This document shows, one piece after another, positions 10,067 through 17,810 of a DNA stretch of 64,000 nucleotides. The stretch comes from an uncultured Ectothiorhodospiraceae bacterium. Its GTDB lineage: Bacteria; Pseudomonadota; Gammaproteobacteria; UBA6429; Thiohalophilaceae. The position numbers and the translations under genes were made by a program. The notes beneath the pieces are model-generated. The model saw only the letters and a program-made list of their open reading frames with translations, was not told the DNA's origin and searched no databases. Each line of letters opens with the position of its first letter. Positions within the stretch are counted from its first letter, which is position 1. The DNA lies in NCBI GenBank assembly GCA_947259575.1, contig CAMYMU010000001.1:124001-188000 (forward strand), given 5' to 3'.

Positions 10067-11287
10067 ATGAGAGTTTCATCTAATCAATTCCAGAAAGTTG
10101 CTATAGATTCTATGCTGGATCAACAAGCCAAGTTGAGTAAAGTACAAGAACAGGTTGCAACAGGTAAGAAAATCACCAAGCCATCAGAAGATCCAGTCGC
10201 TGCCGCAAAGATTGTTAAGCTGCAAGATATCCTTAAAACGGTTGATCAATTTCAATCGAATATTAATTCTGCTCGCTCCAAGTTGACTCTGGAAGAAAGT
10301 GCCCTAGCAGACACAGTCTCTATTTATCATAGAATCCGTGAACTCACTATACAGGCGAACAATGCAAGCCAGACAAATGAGACACGAGGGTTTATTGCAG
10401 AAGAGATGCAACAGTTACTCGAGGAACTGGTGGCATTGGCCAATGCGACAGATAGTTCAGGTGAGTTCTTGTTTGCCGGAAACAAAGGAAAGTTTAAACC
10501 CTTCGCAAAAAATGCCACGGGAGGTTATGACTATCACGGTGACGATGGACGGCGCCAGATCCAGATAGGGCCTGGGCGACAAATTTCGATCAATGATTCA
10601 GGCAGTGATGTATTTCGAGAAATAAGAGACGGCAATGGTAAGTTTGCAGTGTTAGAAAGCAGCCGCAATCGTGGTACGGGGGTCGTCGATCCCGGTGCTG
10701 TAACGGGTAATTATGACATGGGAACGTTTGCTATTATATTTGACCGTAAGCAGTCAATCGATCCCAATGAACCCGTCACATACGCTGTCGTTGATGATAA
10801 GGGTAAAGAAATATTACCTGCAGGCCAACTTTATAACGATGGCAACGCGATAGAGTTTGCAGGTATTCATACGTTCATTAAAGGTGAACCAGAGCCCGGT
10901 GATTACTTTGTGGTAAGGCCCAGTTTCCACCAGGACATCTTCAAAACAATTCACGATTTTTCTAAGGATCTAAAGATAGGACGTGGTACAGAGGCTGACA
11001 TTGCGGCACTGAATAATCATGCCAACAGGATACTGGTATCTATGGACACTGCCCTGGGTAGCGTGCTTGAAACACGTGCTAATGTTGGAGCACGCTTGAA
11101 TGCACTCGAGAGTCAGGAAAATATTAATGAATCTGTTAAAGTCGAGGTACGTAAAATTTTATCAGATGTGGAAGATCTAGATTACGCCAAGGCGGTCAGT
11201 GAGCTAAACCTGAAGCTCACCGGACTACAGGCCTCGCAAAAAGCATTCACCCGCGTGCAGGATATTTCACTTTTTGATTTTATATAG
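10067..11287 (+). CDS. flgL: Flagellar hook-associated protein 3, FlgL
   Basis: Second hook-filament junction protein, homologous to flagellin at its ends. The N-terminus MRVSSNQFQKVAIDSMLDQQ is followed by KVQEQVATGKKITKPSEDPVAAAKI, and the C-terminus ends LNLKLTGLQASQKAFTRVQDISLFDFI. I used the ATG at 10067, just after the flgK stop. A longer frame starting inside flgK is not expected. It is 406 residues. A six-base-pair hairpin (AGTCCC/GGGACT, 11286-11300) overlapping the stop could be a weak terminator. Confidence 0.95.
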   Translation: MRVSSNQFQKVAIDSMLDQQAKLSKVQEQVATGKKITKPSEDPVAAAKIVKLQDILKTVDQFQSNINSARSKLTLEESALADTVSIYHRIRELTIQANNASQTNETRGFIAEEMQQLLEELVALANATDSSGEFLFAGNKGKFKPFAKNATGGYDYHGDDGRRQIQIGPGRQISINDSGSDVFREIRDGNGKFAVLESSRNRGTGVVDPGAVTGNYDMGTFAIIFDRKQSIDPNEPVTYAVVDDKGKEILPAGQLYNDGNAIEFAGIHTFIKGEPEPGDYFVVRPSFHQDIFKTIHDFSKDLKIGRGTEADIAALNNHANRILVSMDTALGSVLETRANVGARLNALESQENINESVKVEVRKILSDVEDLDYAKAVSELNLKLTGLQASQKAFTRVQDISLFDFI

Positions 11288-11370
11288 TCCCATAGGGACT
11301 CCTCATTATTTTCCCTGAGTAGACCAATAAGACTCGAATGTTTGGCTAGCACAGGGGAAGAGTTTCTTTG

Positions 11371-11452
11371 CCTACTTTCTTGTCGAGACAAGAAAGTAGG
11401 TCGCTCTAGGCGAGAGCGAAAGAACACATACGATCACAAAGCAAAATCATAT
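11371..11452. repeat. Hairpin repeat element, copy 1 (single unit)
   Basis: A perfect inverted repeat (arms CCTACTTTCTTGTC, 11371-11384, and its complement, 11387-11400) is followed at once by a second hairpin (TCGCTCT / AGAGCGA, 11401-11419). An A-rich spacer containing ACAAAGCAAAATCATATC comes next. The same layout and near-identical sequence recur at 61461-61630. It lies between the convergent genes flgL and the dsrC-like gene, four bases before the stop of the latter. No transposase or coding content is seen. Confidence 0.75.
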
Positions 11453-11455
11453 CTA

Positions 11456-11818
11456 CTAACAACTTGTTCCAAACGATTGATTACGACTGTCACCGGGCGC
11501 GGGGATACCTGCTATCTTACTCCCCTGCGAAACGGGTCCCTCGGGGAAGAGGGTATAGAGATATTTACTGCCACCTTTACTCGCGAACTGTGTATTCATG
11601 GCCTGTGAGAGCGAACGAACGTGTTTAATTTGCCCGTGCTTTTTAAAGGTGCGGCGTAAGTAACCCAGAACTTCGATGTGTTCATCTGTGAGCTCGATGT
11701 TTTCAGATTTTGCTATTTCATATGCCACGGTAGGATTCCATGGCTCAGTCATTTCATAGTTATCATGTATACCTAATACCTGAGTTTTTTTCTGTTTCTC
11801 CGTAAGTTCGTTTTGCAT
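11456..11818 (-). CDS. DsrC/TusE-family protein without the usual cysteines
   Basis: A 120-residue member of the DsrC/TusE/RspA family. It has LTDEHIEVLGYLRRTFKKHG in the middle and the family block YLYTLFPEGPVSQGSKIAGIPAP near the end. DsrC proteins use two C-terminal cysteines ten residues apart to carry sulfur as a trisulfide, and TusE keeps the last one. Here the first is Ser (QGSKIAG), and the position eleven residues on is also Ser (PGDS). A nine-residue extension follows, ending in a lone terminal Cys. This suggests an RspA-like regulatory protein or a changed active tail rather than a standard sulfur carrier. A GAGGTG ribosome site precedes the ATG. It stands alone, opposite to the flagellar genes on both sides. 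Confidence 0.8.
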   Translation of the reverse strand: MQNELTEKQKKTQVLGIHDNYEMTEPWNPTVAYEIAKSENIELTDEHIEVLGYLRRTFKKHGQIKHVRSLSQAMNTQFASKGGSKYLYTLFPEGPVSQGSKIAGIPAPGDSRNQSFGTSC

Positions 11819-12053
11819 GTCTAGTCACCTCTAATGAGATAGTCAGCCGTTCTCATAGTTTGGACCAAAATAAGCAAATTTGAAGGCGTGGAATCGCTAA
11901 TTTAGCGTTTGTTTAAGCGTGGATAATTTTCACCAGGCAATATGAGGAATGAAATTCAGAATATTTTTATGATTTTCAGCTAAAGTTTTTTATTTTCATC
12001 AAAAACAATGGCTTATAGGGTGCCTGGGCGGCAATAAATTTCCTCCTTGTCTA

Positions 12054-12080
12054 TAAAGATGCCTTGATCCCGGACGCTAG
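12054..12080 (+). promoter_or_regulatory. Probable sigma28 (FliA) promoter of fliC
   Basis: TAAAGATG, eleven bases, then GACGCTAG. This matches the FliA pattern TAAAGTTT-N11-GCCGATAA at 6/8 and 5/8 positions with exact spacing. It lies about 110 bases before the flagellin start. Flagellin is a FliA target in essentially all gammaproteobacteria, and fliA is at 38908 here. No better match was found in the gap. Confidence 0.5.
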
Positions 12081-12135
12081 GATTATCGGGAGCGGTGATT
12101 ACGCCATTTGTGCGTATGTCCGCTAAGGTTAAATT

Positions 12136-12163
12136 CCCGAATCCTGCTGCAACAGGAAACGGG
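12136..12163 (+). promoter_or_regulatory. Hairpin in fliC 5' leader
   Basis: CCCG-AA-TCCTG, a six-base loop, then CAGGA-AA-CGGG. This is a nine-pair stem with a symmetric AA/AA internal loop, ending 28 bases before the fliC ATG and just before the AAGAGGAG ribosome site. It could stabilise the mRNA. The GGA triplets in and around it could also serve CsrA or another translational regulator, which is inference only. Confidence 0.5.
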
Positions 12164-12191
12164 ATAATAGTTCCAAGAGGAGCATAGCGTC

Positions 12192-13640
12192 ATGCCTCAA
12201 GTCATTAATACAAACATTATGTCGCTCAACTCGCAGCGAAATCTGAACACTTCTCAGGAAGCGTTACAGGTTAGCTTGCAACGTCTGTCATCTGGTCTGC
12301 GTATCAACAGTGCCAAAGACGACGCAGCAGGTCTTGCGATTTCTGAGCGTTTTACTTCACAAATTCGTGGTTTAAACCAAGCAGTACGAAACGCCAATGA
12401 CGGTATTTCACTTGCTCAGACCGCTGAAGGTGCACTGGCTGAGTCCGGTAACATCTTGCAACGTGTTCGTGAACTGGCTGTTCAATCAGCTAACGCCACG
12501 AACTCTGCTTCAGATCGTCAAGCTCTACAAGCTGAAGTAGGTCAATTAGTGCAAGAACTGGACCGGATTGCCAAGAACACTGAGTTCAACGGTCAAAAAC
12601 TACTTGATGGTACCTTTGGTACAGCGGTCTTCCAGGTTGGAGCGAACGCAAACCAAACAATCCAAACAACTACTAACAACTTCCGTACCAATCAATTCGG
12701 TAACCACCGTATTGAAGGTCTGGAAACATCTGCTGCTGGCGAAAATCGTTATGCACAGGGTGATTCAGTAACGGTCGCTGGTAGTCTGGGTACCCGCACA
12801 ATCGCGATTGATGCGGATTCTAGTGCCAAGATCGTCGCAGAGAAAGTCGATGCCAAGAGTAATGAGACCGGTGTTAAAGCCTTTGCTCAAACTGAAATTG
12901 GTGCAAGCTTCTCAGCAGCAGGTGCTTATACCATCGAAGTGCAATCAGACAACAATGACTTCCAGTCAATCTCGTTTACCCTTGCGGGTACCGAAGGTAG
13001 CGATGGATTGTCAGCGGCTGTCACTGCCTTTAACGACGTAGCTTCAAAAACGGGTGTTACCGCACGTGTTAGCGAAGACAGTAAAGGCATTGTTTTAGCA
13101 AACTCTAGCGGTAATAACATTACTCTGCGTGATACCGTCAACCCAAATTCGGGTAATGTCATGATCGGTGGTAATGCTGAAAACCCAGGAACGGCTCTTT
13201 CGGCAAATGGTGCAGCTGAAACTGCGGTAATCGTCGGTAAAGTGACCTTCGATTCTGATAAGTCTTTCGGTGTCTCTGGTGTAGCTGGCGTAACCACTGA
13301 ACTTGCTCAGGAAGCATCAGCCATTAACGCTGTACAAGACATGGAAATCAGTACGGTTGAAGGCGCGAATGTTGCCCTGGCAATTGTTGACTCGGCTTTG
13401 AACACAGTGAACGCGCAACGTGCGAAGTTCGGTGCGGTACAAAGTCGCTTTGGTTCAACCATTGCTAACTTGTCGACTAACGTTGAAAACCTGACAGCTG
13501 CCCGTTCACGTATTCGTGATGCGGACTTCGCGATGGAGACGGCGGAATTAACACGTGCTCAAATCCTGCAACAGGCTGGTGTCGCCATGCTTGCTCAGGC
13601 TAACGTGGCTCCGCAGAATGTTCTGTCACTGCTGCAATAA
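12192..13640 (+). CDS. fliC: Flagellin FliC
   Basis: Filament subunit. The D0/D1 N-terminal region ([14 protein letters not shown], then [21 protein letters not shown]) and the C-terminal region ([27 protein letters not shown], ending NVLSLLQ) are highly conserved. The middle (about residues 170-385) is the variable outer domain. It is 482 residues. It is the only flagellin gene in the window, with a strong AAGAGGAG ribosome site and a long leader downstream of a sigma28-type promoter. Confidence 0.98.
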   Translation: MPQVINTNIMSLNSQRNLNTSQEALQVSLQRLSSGLRINSAKDDAAGLAISERFTSQIRGLNQAVRNANDGISLAQTAEGALAESGNILQRVRELAVQSANATNSASDRQALQAEVGQLVQELDRIAKNTEFNGQKLLDGTFGTAVFQVGANANQTIQTTTNNFRTNQFGNHRIEGLETSAAGENRYAQGDSVTVAGSLGTRTIAIDADSSAKIVAEKVDAKSNETGVKAFAQTEIGASFSAAGAYTIEVQSDNNDFQSISFTLAGTEGSDGLSAAVTAFNDVASKTGVTARVSEDSKGIVLANSSGNNITLRDTVNPNSGNVMIGGNAENPGTALSANGAAETAVIVGKVTFDSDKSFGVSGVAGVTTELAQEASAINAVQDMEISTVEGANVALAIVDSALNTVNAQRAKFGAVQSRFGSTIANLSTNVENLTAARSRIRDADFAMETAELTRAQILQQAGVAMLAQANVAPQNVLSLLQ

Positions 13641-13703
13641 CGTAGACGAGGAGCTTTTTAGTGAAATTTATTTCACGCTCCAATTACCAAGAGAGGTGAT
13701 GTT

Positions 13704-14126
13704 ATGGCGAATGAATCCATAGCGTCGGTAGTCTCGCAGGTAGATACGAGAAGCAGCGGCAGTGAGATCAGCGTTACCCGCATCAGGGATGTGGATGTAG
13801 TGGAACTGGAACCACGGGTATCGACGAAGCAGAGGTTGTCTGATGTAAGGGACGCCACTTCAGAACAGATGCAGGTCTCACGCGAGGCACTCGACAAGGT
13901 CGTCAGCGAGCTAAAAGCCTACGTGCAGAACTCGCAACGAAATCTGGACTTTCATGTAGATGACAGGACAGGCAGGGTTGTAGTTCAAGTAGTCGACGCA
14001 ACGAATGATTCGGTAATACGGCAAATTCCTTCCGAGGAGATGATAGCAATATCGCATCGAATCCACGATTTTATGGAACAAAATCAACAGGATATGAAAG
14101 GAATGCTTTTGGAGATAAAAGCCTAG
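13704..14126 (+). CDS. flaG: FlaG family protein
   Basis: Small flagellar protein of the FlaG family, which influences filament length in Vibrio and Pseudomonas. The FlaG domain occupies the second half, with LDFHVDDRTGRVVVQVVDATNDSVIRQIPSEEMIAISHRI matching the family core (V-D-TG-V-V-V-D-IRQIP-E). The N-terminal half is polar and probably flexible. It is 140 residues. It lies between fliC and fliD as in Pseudomonas. AGAGAGGTGATG provides the ribosome site. Confidence 0.93.
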   Translation: MANESIASVVSQVDTRSSGSEISVTRIRDVDVVELEPRVSTKQRLSDVRDATSEQMQVSREALDKVVSELKAYVQNSQRNLDFHVDDRTGRVVVQVVDATNDSVIRQIPSEEMIAISHRIHDFMEQNQQDMKGMLLEIKA

Positions 14127-14129
14127 GAT

Positions 14130-14145
14130 TGGCACTGGAATTGCA
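14130..14145 (+). promoter_or_regulatory. sigma54 promoter of fliD
   Basis: TGGCACTGGAATTGCA is a full match to the -24/-12 pattern. It begins three bases after the flaG stop and 68 bases before the fliD start. The expected start point is near 14156, immediately before the GC-rich hairpin at 14158. Confidence 0.85.
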
Positions 14146-14157
14146 ATTACCGGTTAT

Positions 14158-14183
14158 GCCGGCCCCGAATTGGCGGGGCCGGC
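14158..14183 (+). terminator. GC-rich hairpin, flaG terminator or fliD mRNA 5' stem
   Basis: Perfect ten-pair stem GCCGGCCCCG / CGGGGCCGGC with loop AATTGG, followed by AATCATTTTATT. It could stop fliC-flaG transcripts, although the T tract is poor. Because the sigma54 promoter lies upstream of it, the fliD transcript would begin with this stem. Confidence 0.55.
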
Positions 14184-14212
14184 AATCATTTTATTCAGTG
14201 CAGTGAGGTTCT

Positions 14213-16237
14213 ATGCAAGGCATTAACGCAACCGGATTAGGGGGCTCTAGTTTAGATGTAGAGGGTCTCGTTGATCAGTTGGTTACGGCCGAAGGCGCAC
14301 CCGCAACAGGTCGTCTGGATCGGCAGGAACTCGAGGCACAAACCAATATTTCAGCATTAGGCACGTTCCGCGGTGCACTTGCGGACTTTCAGGGCTCACT
14401 GGGCTCACTAAGAAGTGCAGAAGATTTCTATAAGGTCGCTGCCAGTTCTTCAGATGAAGAAAAGGTGGGGATTACTGCAACAAACGAAGCGCAGTCTGGC
14501 GCTTATTCCGTTGAGGTTTTACAGCTGGCCAAATCACAGCGGCTCACTTCTGAGTCGTTTGAGTCTGAACTTGATCCTATCGGTTCTGGTAACCTCAGTT
14601 TTCAATTTGGCAAAGTTAATCCACAAACCGGTCAATTTGTGGTTAACGAAAAAGCCACAGTTAAAAATATCCAGATTAATGATGAAAATAATTCTTTACT
14701 TGGAATTGCTGAGGCGATCAACGCAGCCGATTTTGGTGTGCGTGCTTCCATTATAAACGATGGGGTGGGCTATCGCTTAGCGGTTTCAACTGCAGCGACT
14801 GGTGAGATAAACGGTCTCCGATTAAAAGTGAGTGATAACGATAACAGTGATACAGACGTGCGAGGATTATCACGTTTAGCTTATGACCCCAGTAATCCAG
14901 CTGCGATGAATTTAATCGAGACGGGTGTTGCACAAGATGCAATTGTTTTGCTTGATGGGATTGAGATAAACAGTCCCTCAAATGATATCGATAGCGCTAT
15001 CACAGGCGTTACTCTGTCTCTGAATGGACTTACCGGTGACTCGCCTGTTCGAGTCACAACTGAATTTGATACTGCTGCGGTGAGGGAGTCGATCACCACA
15101 TTCGTGAGTACCTACAATGAGATGATCGCAACCATTCAGTCGATCTCAGGTATTGATCCTGAGACCGGTGAGGGTGGTCCATTATCGGGTGACTCATCTG
15201 TTCGAGGTATCTCAGAACAAATTCGCCGCGTAGTGGGATCATCCTATAACAGCGTTAACGAAGATTTTGGTTCCTTAGCGAGTATTGGTATTGAAACCCA
15301 GCGTGATGGCACGCTGACCGTGAATGAAAGCAAGCTTAGCTCGGCTATTGAAGACAACTTTGAAGAAGTCACTAAGCTATTCGCAAGAGCGGGTTCTGCC
15401 AGTGATTCTCTCATTCGTTATGTCTCGGCTGACGATACAGCAGCTATGGGTGCCCATGAAGTCGAGATTACGCAATTAGCAACAAAGGGTAAGTACATCA
15501 GTGCAGACAATGGTCAAGCCAGCAGTTTCTCGATAAACGCCGGCGATAATAATTTCGTGTTACGCATCGATGGTGCAACGGGTGGTAGTATCAAAATTAC
15601 TCCAGGGCAGTACACCATGGGGGCTGAACTGGCAGAAGAATTACAGCGACAGATTAATAACGACTCTGTTTTTAAGCGCGAAGGTATAAGCGCAGCTGTA
15701 GAGTTTGTGCAGGGCCAGTTTGTGATTGAGTCCAATAAATTGGGCAGTGCATCTCGCGTCGAAGTGTTATCTGCTGATGACAGTATTCGTAGCATAGGTA
15801 TTGACCCTGCAGAGGGCATTACCGGTCAGGACGTTCAGGGTCGTATTGGCACCATGCCTGGCGAAGGCAATGGTTCGATGTTAAAAGGTGCCGGTGAGGC
15901 AGCAGGCATTAACATCAATGTGCTTGGTGGAAAAATTGGCAAGCGTGGCACCGTCTCTTTTTCAATGGGTGTTGCCGAGAAACTTAGTAACAGCTTTAAC
16001 TCCTATACGGGTAGTAATGGTCTATTACAAACTAGAACCAATGGCCTGAACAACCGTATTGAAGATATTAATCAACAACGAGAGCGCCTGGCGCGTCGTT
16101 TGGCTGTGTCAGAGGAACGATTGCTAAAACAGTTTTCTAATCTGGATGCTTCGCTGGGTCGTATGCGCAGCACCAGTACATTTTTATCAAACCAGCTAGC
16201 TGGTTTGCCGGGTGCCCAAAAACAGGGTGATAAGTAA
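14213..16237 (+). CDS. fliD: Flagellar filament cap FliD
   Basis: Filament-cap protein (HAP2) that guides flagellin folding at the tip. The N-terminus GLGGSSLDVEGLVDQLVTAEGAPATGRLDRQE and the C-terminus RIEDINQQRERLARRLAVSEERLLKQFSNLDASLGRMRSTSTFLSNQL are the conserved coiled coils. It is large (674 residues against about 450-480 in Pseudomonas and E. coli), with added outer domains in the centre. It heads the fliD-fliS-fliT set. Confidence 0.95.
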   Translation: MQGINATGLGGSSLDVEGLVDQLVTAEGAPATGRLDRQELEAQTNISALGTFRGALADFQGSLGSLRSAEDFYKVAASSSDEEKVGITATNEAQSGAYSVEVLQLAKSQRLTSESFESELDPIGSGNLSFQFGKVNPQTGQFVVNEKATVKNIQINDENNSLLGIAEAINAADFGVRASIINDGVGYRLAVSTAATGEINGLRLKVSDNDNSDTDVRGLSRLAYDPSNPAAMNLIETGVAQDAIVLLDGIEINSPSNDIDSAITGVTLSLNGLTGDSPVRVTTEFDTAAVRESITTFVSTYNEMIATIQSISGIDPETGEGGPLSGDSSVRGISEQIRRVVGSSYNSVNEDFGSLASIGIETQRDGTLTVNESKLSSAIEDNFEEVTKLFARAGSASDSLIRYVSADDTAAMGAHEVEITQLATKGKYISADNGQASSFSINAGDNNFVLRIDGATGGSIKITPGQYTMGAELAEELQRQINNDSVFKREGISAAVEFVQGQFVIESNKLGSASRVEVLSADDSIRSIGIDPAEGITGQDVQGRIGTMPGEGNGSMLKGAGEAAGININVLGGKIGKRGTVSFSMGVAEKLSNSFNSYTGSNGLLQTRTNGLNNRIEDINQQRERLARRLAVSEERLLKQFSNLDASLGRMRSTSTFLSNQLAGLPGAQKQGDK

Positions 16238-16276
16238 TTTATTTAGAGAAGTAAACCTCAGTACGGGAGTTGTATT

Positions 16277-16681
16277 ATGAACATGGTAAAACCACGAGGC
16301 GCAATTAACGAATACAGTCAGGTAGGGGTATCGTCTGGCGTTGAACAAGCTAGCCCGCATCGATTAATTCAGATGTTGATGGATGGTGCGATCGAGAAAG
16401 TTGCGATGGCCAAAGGCTTTATGGAGCGCGATGAGATTGCGCTAAAGGGTAGTCACATTAGTTGGGCTATCTCAATCATCGAAGGCTTACGCGCCAGTCT
16501 TGATAAGAATGCAGGTGGCGAGATTGCGGATAATCTGGATGACCTATACGACTATATGATTAGACGTCTGGCTCGCTCAAATGCTGAGAACAATGTCGAC
16601 CTGCTTGAAGAAGTGTTGTCGTTGTTAAGGTCAGTTAAAGGCGCTTGGGATGAGATTCCTGCGGCTATAAGTCATAAATAA
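16277..16681 (+). CDS. fliS: Flagellin export chaperone FliS
   Basis: Cytoplasmic chaperone that binds the flagellin C-terminus. The sequence has the family motifs YSQVGVSSGVEQASPHRLIQMLMDGAIEKVAMAKG and LDDLYDYMIRRLARSNAENNVDLLEEV. At 134 residues it is normal. GGGAG precedes the ATG. It lies directly after fliD. Confidence 0.96.
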   Translation: MNMVKPRGAINEYSQVGVSSGVEQASPHRLIQMLMDGAIEKVAMAKGFMERDEIALKGSHISWAISIIEGLRASLDKNAGGEIADNLDDLYDYMIRRLARSNAENNVDLLEEVLSLLRSVKGAWDEIPAAISHK

Positions 16682-16708
16682 CAAACTACTACGAGTAAAT
16701 TTACAATA

Positions 16709-17029
16709 ATGGAATACCTTTCATTACAACAATGTGCCGATAAGATACTGCGTTTAACCCAACGTATGCTGGAACGTGCACAATCCCAGGAGTGGGAGTT
16801 AATGAGTGTCCTCGAACTGGAAAGGGGTAAAGCCATGGAGCACCTGTTCCGTCACCCTGAGATTAAAAGTTCGATGCAAGTAATTTCAAGCATCCTGTTT
16901 GATGTCATGGAACTGGATAAATCCTGCATTGAACTCGCCGAACAAGCCAAGCAGTCAATGCTTGAGCAACTAAATAGCCAGTCGCAGGGCAAACATGCCC
17001 TGAGTCTATATCTGGAAAATACCGGTTAA
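16709..17029 (+). CDS. fliT: FliT-like flagellar chaperone
   Basis: A 106-residue all-helical protein in the standard fliD-fliS-fliT position. FliT proteins bind FliD before export and are poorly conserved. The pattern here (LTQRMLERAQSQEWELMSVLELERGKAMEHLF, then a helix with IELAEQAKQSMLEQL) fits the FliT/FlaG-operon family in length, helix layout and the E-W-x(2)-L signature. The call relies partly on context. Confidence 0.75.
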   Translation: MEYLSLQQCADKILRLTQRMLERAQSQEWELMSVLELERGKAMEHLFRHPEIKSSMQVISSILFDVMELDKSCIELAEQAKQSMLEQLNSQSQGKHALSLYLENTG

Positions 17030-17123
17030 GGGAACGGTTTATTAAAACCTGTACTATTATTTACTGATACAGAGATTTTAAGGGTACTGGAATGCCCATT
17101 TTTTTATAAGCGTGTGGTGACTC

Positions 17124-17633
17124 GTGTCTTTTCTGGTCGAAATTAAATGTCCTTTTGCATGGAAGTTGTGCTCTGCTGATGATGGCATGAACGAATTTCC
17201 GCTGAATAATATCGCTTATACCTTGTTGGAGGAAACTGGTCATCATGGTATAGCTCGTGAAAACGATTTCGACTCCGAAATCCAACGCCTCGAACACAAA
17301 ATTAACCTGGTTATCCAGATGCTTGGGCAGATGATGCAGTCGAAACAATCTCGTCCCGATAAGGTTTTACTCAGATTGGGCGCAGAGACCATAGACTGGC
17401 AAAACCCACAAGCACAACCTGGAGAGCGTTATTTAGTTAGCCTGTATTTATATGAGTCGGTTGCCGTCCCTATTCAGGCCTATGTTGATATTATAGAGAA
17501 GCAGGGTGAGTGGTGTAGCGCCCGTATTGTGCCTTTATCAACGGATGAACAGTCTGCCTGGGAGCGTTGGGTTTTTCGTCAACATCGTCGTCAGGTAGCC
17601 AATACGCGTGCGCATACATCTAGCCCACGTTAG
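17124..17633 (+). CDS. Atypical (tetrameric-type) PilZ domain protein
   Basis: A 169-residue protein resembling the tPilZ family, described for a Xanthomonas protein that tetramerises through a long heptad-repeat helix. Here residues 48-75 form such a helix (FDSEIQRLEHKINLVIQMLGQMM). It is followed by a beta-rich PilZ-like core (LRLGAETIDWQNPQAQPGERYLVSLYLY). The canonical RxxxR c-di-GMP motif is not evident, as in that family. The start is a GTG: an in-frame stop at 17118 leaves no earlier choice. Lying between fliT and fleQ, it probably links c-di-GMP or a protein partner to flagellar output, but the function is inferred. Confidence 0.65.
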   Translation: MSFLVEIKCPFAWKLCSADDGMNEFPLNNIAYTLLEETGHHGIARENDFDSEIQRLEHKINLVIQMLGQMMQSKQSRPDKVLLRLGAETIDWQNPQAQPGERYLVSLYLYESVAVPIQAYVDIIEKQGEWCSARIVPLSTDEQSAWERWVFRQHRRQVANTRAHTSSPR

Positions 17634-17703
17634 ACGATCAAAATACGATAACTCAAGCACTTATCCTCGCTGTTTTTCCCTGACTATTGAGATCGCCAAG
17701 ATT

Positions 17704-17732
17704 TTGACTTTCGCTTAATATCTGTCTACTCT
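17704..17732 (+). promoter_or_regulatory. Possible sigma70 promoter of fleQ
   Basis: TTGACT, 17 bases, TACTCT, about 80 bases before fleQ. The -35 matches five of six bases and the -10 only three. FleQ sits at the top of the hierarchy and is expected to use sigma70. Confidence 0.35.
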
Positions 17733-17810
17733 GTTTACGTTACAGCCTGCACTTGGTTGTCAGCAATATATTAAATGTTTTCAATTTCAAGATTATATAG
17801 ATTGGAGCTT

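Larger units (their letters stand above)
11819..12191 (+). other. Intergenic region between dsrC-like gene and fliC
   Basis: Divergent 373-base gap. It holds the dsrC-like start region on the left and the fliC promoter and leader on the right, with AT-rich DNA (about 11930-12000) in between. I see no gene in it. Confidence 0.6.

Noticed and set aside
12009-12024. TGGCTTATAGGGTGCC upstream of fliC, a GG-N10-GC spacing like sigma54
   Set aside because: Both boxes are otherwise poor, and flagellin is expected to use FliA, for which a better site lies at 12054.
13660-13676. GTGAAA-N4-TTTCAC hairpin between fliC and flaG as a terminator
   Set aside because: The stem is short and no T run follows; it may be a minor processing structure at most.
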